A DNA stretch of 32,995 bases from Acetivibrio cellulolyticus CD2 (GTDB taxonomy: Bacteria > Bacillota > Clostridia > Acetivibrionales > Acetivibrionaceae): contig NZ_JH556653.1 in the NCBI RefSeq assembly GCF_000179595.2, positions 2,093,925 through 2,126,919 on the forward strand, given 5' to 3'. Within the stretch, counting starts at the first letter, position 1. Every line of letters begins with the position of its first letter. This document shows positions 27,400-32,995 of the stretch, in pieces. Both the position numbers and the translations under genes were made by a program. The notes under the pieces were generated by a model that did not search any database, was not told where the DNA came from, and saw only the letters and a list, made by a program, of their open reading frames with translations.

Positions 27400-27430
27400 T
27401 TATCATTATATAATGGAAATTAAACCTAAT

Positions 27431-27540
27431 TATATTATATTACATAACAGAGTGACTTTACAAGAATACAACGTCTTATTTTGTATACTTCCTAATGCTA
27501 TAAAAATAGCCATATAGACCTTTAAAGTCCATACGGCTAT
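27431..27540. repeat. 3' flank block shared by the two GH9 genes, copy 2
   Basis: Counterpart of 25022-25128, in the same order and orientation relative to the cellulase gene, including the final terminator. Confidence 0.75.
27502..27540 (-). terminator. Terminator of the upstream GH9 gene
   Basis: A 10-bp stem with one G-T pair (27506-27515 with 27531-27540) is followed by U residues on the minus strand (A-run 27502-27506). It is homologous to the terminator at 25092-25128. Confidence 0.8.
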
Positions 27541-27577
27541 TAGTACTAAATAATATAAACCTTAGTTAAAACAACTA

Positions 27578-29725
27578 TTATAGCATTCCAAGTAAAAACT
27601 TCCTTAAATATCCCAAGTCAATTGAAGTAATTTTTCCATCACCATCATAATCTCCAGCTTTTAACTGTATAGGCGTAATTTCAGGCATTAAACCTAATAA
27701 GTACTTTCTCATTGTACCTAAGTCAATTGAATTAACAGATCCATTGAGGTCCATATCACCCTTAAGAACTGTTGAACTATTTGTTGGAGTAGGTGTTGGT
27801 GGTGCTATAGTTTTAGTTGGAGTAGGCCCTTCTGTAACAGTTGTTCCATCTGGCTCTATACCGAATATCAATGTACTTCCATCATAAACTGTAATCTTCT
27901 TTGTCTTAACAACACTGCTTGTTCCTAAGCCATCATATGAGTAGTCATTCTTAGCATCCCAATAACTAGTTGATGTAGGAGCAGAAATACGGAACTGAAC
28001 TTCTCCCTGGAATGGTGACTGTCCACCTGGATATATGTTTGTTCCATCTTCGAACTTAACTTTTACATAATAAATATTACCAGAATACTGTTTAATCTCT
28101 GAACAAGTAACAGGGAATTCTGCAGTACCTGCTTTTACTGTCAAATCACTTGCTTTAGCACCTGCTGCCAAAACTTCTGTGAGGTCCATATAATAGTTAA
28201 ATGATAAATCCTTTATAGTTCTTGCAGGCCAACCTGATTGGTTAGTCATTTGTGCCTTTATTTCAGTGTAATTAGGTCCAGCTGAATTTACACCTGCCTC
28301 TACAAAGAACTCATCTTCCTTCTTTTCAGGTTGTGGGAAGTTAGCTAGAGGTGTTCCACCGTTAACTGAACACATCTTTGCAAGCAATGCTGTATATCCT
28401 GCATTATAGTCAGTTGCAACTTCATTTGCAGTATAGTCTTGAACAGTATCAGCATATGCATCACCGGAGCTAGGTCCTCCAACAAGAGCTCCATAGAGTA
28501 TATGTCTATGGTATGGAGGTGTATTCATGTTGTCTGCCCATGAACCTTGCGCAGTTCTATGGTGAGGATGTACTGGAGGGTTTGTACCAAAACCACAAAC
28601 ATAACTTCTGTTACTTGGATTTGATCCTAAACAATAATCCATCTGAGTTTTAGCAAAACTTTCGTATCTAGTCTTAAGTGTTGAATCATCAGTATAATCA
28701 GCATATACACTTGCAAGGAACCCTGCAGTTGTCGCATATCTTAAACATCCCCATGTATCATTCCAAGCAAGTCCACCTGGGGTATATTTTATTTTTTCAC
28801 CATTGTATCCAACAGTCCACCAGTCAAGATGCATCTGTACAAAATCTTTATATTCCTGCTTGCCTGTAAGTTTTGCAAGCATAACCATTGCACCATAGTG
28901 AACATCATCCCAACAGTGACTCCACTTAAACTCTATGTTAGTAGTTTGTCCCTGCCTGTTTAGTTTAGGTACATATGCTTCTGCTTTTGAAAGATAACTT
29001 TCATCTTTAGTTGCTACATAAAGCCAAGTTGAAGCCCACAAAAGCTCATCATAGAAACCGCTCCATGAATTGTAGTATCCACTTGCTGCAGTATAGGAGC
29101 TATCACTGCGGGTAGAATCCGCAAGGCTAAATAAACTCTTTGCATGTGTAAGATATGTACTATCATTTAAAACTATTGACCCAATAGCAAGAGCTGCTGC
29201 CATCTCACCTACTACACAGGATCCAGTACCTGTATATGATGGACGTGTCATCTTCTTTTCAATAACTTCTACAGGTCCCCACCATGTATGGTCTTTTCCG
29301 CCATCTCCAACCTGATAAACTACACTGCTTCCTTTGTCACATGCTACAAGATAGTCAAGTACGAATTTCAAGTTGTTTTTCGCAGCTTGCATCTGTCCGG
29401 ATTTTTCATAACCTTCTGGATACTCATACATTGACCATCCAATCATTGCTGCTGAATATGCCATTGGGAGATTAAACTTTACATGGTCTCCTGCATCATA
29501 CCAGCCACCTTTTACATCGTCACCCATTGTTGAATCTCCACGCCATTCAACGCGGTTCCAGTCAGGAAGTGGACCTGCCTGCTGAGCTTCATAGAAAAAG
29601 AATGATTTTTGAAGTGCTTCTGCATAATTGTAAGTTGAGGCTGCAGAAACTGTCGCCGTTGGAAGCACCACTGAAAGTGATAAAGCTGCCGTCAGTACTA
29701 AAGACATAATTTTCTTCACGTACAA
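27578..29725 (-). CDS. Cellulosomal GH9 endoglucanase (GH9-CBM3c-dockerin), second copy
   Basis: A 715-residue paralogue of the next gene, with the same architecture and length: signal peptide (1-28, ending VSA), GH9 domain (about 31-460), CBM3c-type module (about 477-618), Pro/Thr linker and type I dockerin (about 655-714). Catalytic residues are D77/D80 in WYDAGDHVKF and E435 in ANEVATDYNAG. The dockerin repeats again show Ser-Ile at positions 10-11. The GH9 and CBM3c parts resemble the paralogue along their whole length, while the linker and dockerin have diverged more. GGAGGA precedes the ATG. Its own terminator follows, so the two genes are probably separate transcription units. Fine substrate preference cannot be told from sequence. 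Confidence 0.95.
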   Translation of the reverse strand: MYVKKIMSLVLTAALSLSVVLPTATVSAASTYNYAEALQKSFFFYEAQQAGPLPDWNRVEWRGDSTMGDDVKGGWYDAGDHVKFNLPMAYSAAMIGWSMYEYPEGYEKSGQMQAAKNNLKFVLDYLVACDKGSSVVYQVGDGGKDHTWWGPVEVIEKKMTRPSYTGTGSCVVGEMAAALAIGSIVLNDSTYLTHAKSLFSLADSTRSDSSYTAASGYYNSWSGFYDELLWASTWLYVATKDESYLSKAEAYVPKLNRQGQTTNIEFKWSHCWDDVHYGAMVMLAKLTGKQEYKDFVQMHLDWWTVGYNGEKIKYTPGGLAWNDTWGCLRYATTAGFLASVYADYTDDSTLKTRYESFAKTQMDYCLGSNPSNRSYVCGFGTNPPVHPHHRTAQGSWADNMNTPPYHRHILYGALVGGPSSGDAYADTVQDYTANEVATDYNAGYTALLAKMCSVNGGTPLANFPQPEKKEDEFFVEAGVNSAGPNYTEIKAQMTNQSGWPARTIKDLSFNYYMDLTEVLAAGAKASDLTVKAGTAEFPVTCSEIKQYSGNIYYVKVKFEDGTNIYPGGQSPFQGEVQFRISAPTSTSYWDAKNDYSYDGLGTSSVVKTKKITVYDGSTLIFGIEPDGTTVTEGPTPTKTIAPPTPTPTNSSTVLKGDMDLNGSVNSIDLGTMRKYLLGLMPEITPIQLKAGDYDGDGKITSIDLGYLRKFLLGML

Positions 29726-29800
29726 TTCCTCCTTAATAAATAATTTTTAATTTTGTATTTTAAGACCAGTACTCCGCATTTACTCAAATTACTTTGCGTA

Positions 29801-29817
29801 ACGGAATAGAGCCCTAA
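29801..29817 (-). promoter_or_regulatory. 5' element shared by both GH9 genes, copy 2
   Basis: ACGGAATAGAGCCCTAA (plus strand), 75-90 bp upstream of the GH9 start, is the counterpart of the element at 27382-27399. The TATAAT seen in the other copy is not kept here (TCTATT), so the two promoters may differ in strength. Confidence 0.35.
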
Positions 29818-30122
29818 ATATACCTCAGCAAAATTTAATGGATTTTTTCAAGCTTTGGGACTTTATAGTGAGGAGAGCTAAATAGTTATTGGTAAAGATA
29901 CTGGAAATAAACAGAATTGGACGTTACAAAAGATTTATGTAGTGTGCTGCAAACATTAGTTACATATACAATATTTACCCAAAACAAATCACTATTTTTA
30001 TTATATCCCATTCAACATTATGAAATTATTTCTATATATTATATATTATATTTCATTTTTTCGAAATGCACAATAATAATATAAATAAAAACAAGCTAAC
30101 TTTCCTTAACATCCTTAGTTCG

Positions 30123-30142
30123 TTCCATTTTACAAAATGGAA
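30123..30142. promoter_or_regulatory. Perfect palindrome in the divergent GH9 / kinase intergenic region
   Basis: TTCCATTTT and AAAATGGAA (9-bp arms) flank a 2-bp centre. The 20-bp two-fold symmetric site has the size of a dimeric regulator operator and is not followed by a U run. It lies about 400 bp before the GH9 start (minus) and 246 bp before the kinase start (plus). The rest of the 662-bp gap (29726-30387) is very AT-rich, with alternating TA tracts near 30030-30060, and holds no gene that I can support. Confidence 0.45.
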
Positions 30143-30387
30143 TTAGTGTTAAAATACCATTTCCAGATATAAAGTACCTCTTTTAATTCATGCTATCAAT
30201 CAACGCAGAAACCAATAATCCGAAAAATAACATAAAATGGCTTTGACTACAATTTCAAACTTCCGTTTTTGTCTATATTCCTATTTTTATTGTCCTTATT
30301 CTATGGTAATATATTCTTTGAAGTATTTTGTTTTCATAGCAATTATAAATATAAAGATTATATAGAGAAATAAGGAATTTTTATTTT

Positions 30388-32106
30388 ATGGCGTTTAAAC
30401 TTCAACTCACAGTATTTATTTACTTGACTTCAATAGTTCTATTACTTGCATTGATAGTTTTTGTCCTTATAGAGGGAAAACGGACAAAGCTTTTATATAG
30501 TTTTGTTTTTCTTATGTCAACGAATTTTGTTTGGTCATTAGGCCTGTTGTTTGAATCTTTGAGCATTACCAGAGAACAAGGGTTTAGTGTATTGAAGTTT
30601 TATTACAGTGGGATATGCTATTTAGGGTTTGCCTGGTTAATATTTTGTCTATGTTATTCCAATTCAAAAATTATTAGCAGGAAAAAAAATATATTCTTTT
30701 TGGCAATTGCGCCTACCCTTCAATACCTTTCCCTACTGACAAATGAGCTGCATCACCTGTTTTATTTCAAAGGTGAAGATGGAAGGCAATTCGGAATATT
30801 TTTCTGGGTTCATTTTGTTTTTTCTTATACATATATTATAACAGGTACATTTATATTGATCCGGTATGCACTGAGATGCAGTACATTAAAGAGAAATCAG
30901 ACAGTATTGGTTATTATTGCGGCTGTTATACCGTTAATCTTCAATATATTATATCTGATCTTCAAATTCAAAATTGAAATAACACCCTTCGGCTTTATTA
31001 TATCTTCTATACTATTTCTGGTTGCCTCGTTTAAATATAGCTTTTTGGATGTTGAATCCAGGGTGCTGAAGAACTATGCAGATACCCTGCAGGAAGCAAT
31101 TTGCGTTTTCGACAAGGATTTGAGGATTATTAAGTATAACAAGGCCTTCAAATGCTTTTTGCCCAACCCGGAAATATTATCCGGTGTAGAAAAAGCATCA
31201 GATATAGCCCTTTTGCTTGAAAAAATTATTAAAAAGACCAAGGAGTCTGAAAAGATTGTTCAGTATCTTCAGCTTGGTGTGAATGAGCCTTTTAGTGGAG
31301 AAATTATATTAAAAGGAGTGCGGGAACAGTCTTATAGAGTAAATATCAATCCTATTTTAAATCCAAAGGGACAGACTATCGGAACAGCGGTTTCTTTTGA
31401 CAACATTCAGGAATATAGAGACTTAATAAAGGAAATGAACAACAAGAATAACGAACTTATAGCGCTTAACAGGCAGATATCTGGATATGCCTTAAAAGTT
31501 GAGGAATTGGCTATCGTAAAGGAAAGAAACAGGATTGCACAGGATGTTCATGATACACTGGGGCACACGCTTGTTTCCATAATTACACTTGCAGAAGCAT
31601 TGGATATGACGTATGGAAAAGATGAAACCCGGGCAAGAAAAATCATTAAAGACCTGATGAAGATATCCAAGGATGGAATGAATGAGTTAAGACGCTCTAT
31701 TTCAGGTATGGCTCCGGAGTCTTTGGAGGCCAATCATCTTATTAAGGCTGTTTCCGAGTTGACAGAGAGATTTAGCCATTCCGGACTCAGAATTGACCTT
31801 ACATATGAAGGAAGCAGCGAATATGTTGACCGGGAAGTGTCGGATAATCTTCTTAAAATCTGCCAAGAGGCAGTGACCAACTCCATTAAACACGGTAAAG
31901 CTTGTAATATAAAGATAATGTTTATATTTTATAAAGCTTCCGTCAAGCTTTTTATATTTGACGATGGGGCAGGCTGTGCAGATATTCAGAAAGGAAATGG
32001 GCTTTCTGGCATGGAGGAAAGAATTCGCAAGCTTTCCGGGAAAATAGTATTTGGTTCGGATGGTGAAAAGGGTTTTAATATACATATCGAAGTCCCGCTG
32101 AAATAG
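30388..32106 (+). CDS. 7TM-PAS sensor histidine kinase (HisKA_3 type)
   Basis: A 572-residue membrane kinase. About seven hydrophobic helices fill residues 8-225 (7TM sensor region), then come a PAS-like domain (about 226-340), a coiled-coil helix (about 345-370), the HisKA_3 dimerisation domain and a C-terminal ATPase. The phosphorylated residue is H388 in RIAQDVHDTLGHTL. The ATP-binding N box is in CQEAVTNSIKHGKA, the G1 box in IFDDGAGC, and the last glycine motif in GNGLSGMEER. This subtype pairs with NarL-type regulators, as found 141 bp downstream. AAGGAA lies upstream of the ATG. The stimulus is unknown; a hydrophobic or membrane signal fits the 7TM type. Divergent from the GH9 pair. 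Confidence 0.9.
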   Translation: MAFKLQLTVFIYLTSIVLLLALIVFVLIEGKRTKLLYSFVFLMSTNFVWSLGLLFESLSITREQGFSVLKFYYSGICYLGFAWLIFCLCYSNSKIISRKKNIFFLAIAPTLQYLSLLTNELHHLFYFKGEDGRQFGIFFWVHFVFSYTYIITGTFILIRYALRCSTLKRNQTVLVIIAAVIPLIFNILYLIFKFKIEITPFGFIISSILFLVASFKYSFLDVESRVLKNYADTLQEAICVFDKDLRIIKYNKAFKCFLPNPEILSGVEKASDIALLLEKIIKKTKESEKIVQYLQLGVNEPFSGEIILKGVREQSYRVNINPILNPKGQTIGTAVSFDNIQEYRDLIKEMNNKNNELIALNRQISGYALKVEELAIVKERNRIAQDVHDTLGHTLVSIITLAEALDMTYGKDETRARKIIKDLMKISKDGMNELRRSISGMAPESLEANHLIKAVSELTERFSHSGLRIDLTYEGSSEYVDREVSDNLLKICQEAVTNSIKHGKACNIKIMFIFYKASVKLFIFDDGAGCADIQKGNGLSGMEERIRKLSGKIVFGSDGEKGFNIHIEVPLK

Positions 32107-32131
32107 GCAAAAAATAAGATTACAGAAATTT

Positions 32132-32201
32132 ATGACAATCGGCTGGATTTTTTTAATAAACTAATGACAACCGTTAGTTTGCATATAGTGTAAAATATTA
32201 T
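32132..32201 (+). promoter_or_regulatory. Possible promoter/operator region between kinase and regulator genes
   Basis: ATGACAATCGG (32132) and ATGACAACCGT (32164) are direct repeats 32 bp apart. The second overlaps the dyad AACTAA / TTAGTT (32159-32164/32174-32179). TATTAT (32196-32201) lies 16 bp after TTAGTT and could be a -10. This suggests that the regulator has its own promoter and perhaps binds here. Confidence 0.35.
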
Positions 32202-32250
32202 TGTAATCAATTTAGAGTAAAAAGTACAAAATGGAAAAGGGGCAGTATTG

Positions 32251-32895
32251 ATGATCAAAGTTATGATTGTTGATGATTTAGTGATATTCAGAGATACATT
32301 GAAGTATATGCTGGATCATGACCCTGGTATTGAAGTGGTTGGAGGAGCATCAAACGGTTTTGAGGCTTTTGAATTGTGTAAAAGGATGCAGGTTGACCTG
32401 GTTCTTATGGATATTCTCATGCCGGATTGTGATGGTGTGGAAGGAACACGACTTATTAAGCAGCACTTTCCCAATATTAAAATCATTATTCTGACTACCT
32501 TTCAGGATGACGAAAACGTATCAAATTCCCTGAAAAACGGGGCAGATAGCTATGTTTTGAAAGACATCAGCGCTGTTGAGCTGATACATGCAATTAAAAG
32601 TGTATATCAAGGATATAACATTATCCAGAAAAACATATTTGAAAAGGTAGTACAAAAACTGGATGGAAATGAACCACATAATTTGGAGGAGAGTACTGCA
32701 CTGGCAAAATTGAATGAACGGGAGATAAAAGTTATTCAACTTGTAGTTGACGGAAAAAGCAACAACCAGATAGCAGAAGAACTATTCCTTACAGAAGGAT
32801 CGGTTCGTAATATTGTTTCTTCCCTACTGAGAAAACTGGATTTAAAAGACCGTGTCCAATTGGCAGTGTTTGCAGTACGAAATAAGCTTGTGTAA
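32251..32895 (+). CDS. NarL/LuxR-family response regulator
   Basis: A 214-residue two-component regulator. The receiver domain (about residues 1-120) has the acidic pair in MIVDDLVIF, the phospho-acceptor D54 in LVLMDILMPDCDG, the Thr in IILTTFQDD and the Lys in YVLKDIS. A GerE/LuxR-type helix-turn-helix follows (about 150-210, LNEREIKVIQLVVDGKSNNQIAEEL). It would be phosphorylated by the upstream kinase and bind DNA as a dimer. A TTG directly precedes the ATG at 32251; AAAAGGGG favours the ATG. Targets are unknown; the divergent GH9 genes and its own upstream region are candidates. Confidence 0.92.
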   Translation: MIKVMIVDDLVIFRDTLKYMLDHDPGIEVVGGASNGFEAFELCKRMQVDLVLMDILMPDCDGVEGTRLIKQHFPNIKIIILTTFQDDENVSNSLKNGADSYVLKDISAVELIHAIKSVYQGYNIIQKNIFEKVVQKLDGNEPHNLEESTALAKLNEREIKVIQLVVDGKSNNQIAEELFLTEGSVRNIVSSLLRKLDLKDRVQLAVFAVRNKLV

Positions 32896-32916
32896 TACAT
32901 TCTACCGTACGTAACT

Positions 32917-32954
32917 AAAAAAAGCTCAGGGTCATCGAGACCCTGAGCTTTTTT
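32917..32954 (+). terminator. Terminator after the two-component genes
   Basis: A perfect stem AAGCTCAGGGTC / GACCCTGAGCTT (32922-32933 with 32939-32950) is flanked by A and T runs, so it could stop transcription from both directions. Confidence 0.92.
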
Positions 32955-32995
32955 ACACAGCAGTTTTGTAAGTCTATTTTTTAATAATGATATCA

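Noticed and set aside
27382-27400. SigI-type (cellulosome-specific sigma) promoter before the GH9 gene
   Set aside because: A CGTA -10-like word is present, but no suitable C-rich -35 element lies at the right distance, and the word is not kept in the same form before the paralogue.

Overview
The window looks like chromosomal DNA of an AT-rich, spore-forming, cellulose-degrading Gram-positive anaerobe of the Acetivibrio (former Clostridium thermocellum) / Ruminiclostridium type. The evidence is two secreted GH9-CBM3-dockerin cellulases (cellulosome subunits), an S-layer-homology surface protein, the spore-coat protease YabG, purine-rich ribosome binding sites, frequent TTG starts and U-run terminators. 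The exact species cannot be fixed from the sequence alone. No tRNA, rRNA or CRISPR array was seen.

Layout. (1) 74-1430: an apparently intact IS30-family insertion sequence with short inverted ends, one transposase on the minus strand and an unusually structured non-coding segment at its left end. (2) 1470-3664, minus strand: a PIG-V-like membrane glycosyltransferase and a guanine deaminase. (3) 3837-8001, plus strand: a compact LytTR regulator / DUF3021 / MacB-FtsX permease / ATPase operon with a promoter and a 21-bp-phased direct repeat that looks like its LytTR operator. (4) 8081-14124, minus strand: a small unknown protein, an HtrA serine protease, DUF951 coupled to an MscS channel, topoisomerase III and YabG. 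(5) 14335-24844, minus strand: MoxR ATPase, DUF58 protein, transglutaminase-like membrane protein, then a 1855-residue surface protein combining SLH domains, thrombospondin-3-like calcium repeats, a vWA domain, a chitobiase-type domain and a C-terminal N-acetylmuramoyl-L-alanine amidase. (6) 25166-29725, minus strand: two tandem paralogous cellulosomal GH9 enzymes whose flanks are duplicated too. (7) 30388-32895, plus strand: a 7TM-PAS histidine kinase and a NarL-type response regulator, transcribed divergently from the cellulases across a 662-bp gap that holds a perfect 9-bp-arm palindrome, and ending in a strong terminator.

How the genes may work together. Three points stand out. The LytTR operon probably autoregulates a peptide- or lipid-handling ABC system. 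The MoxR-DUF58-transglutaminase set sits directly upstream of, and co-directional with, a giant SLH/vWA/amidase protein, which suggests a cell-envelope maturation or remodelling module (inference). The divergent two-component system is positioned to be a regulator of, or be co-regulated with, the GH9 pair (inference from position only).
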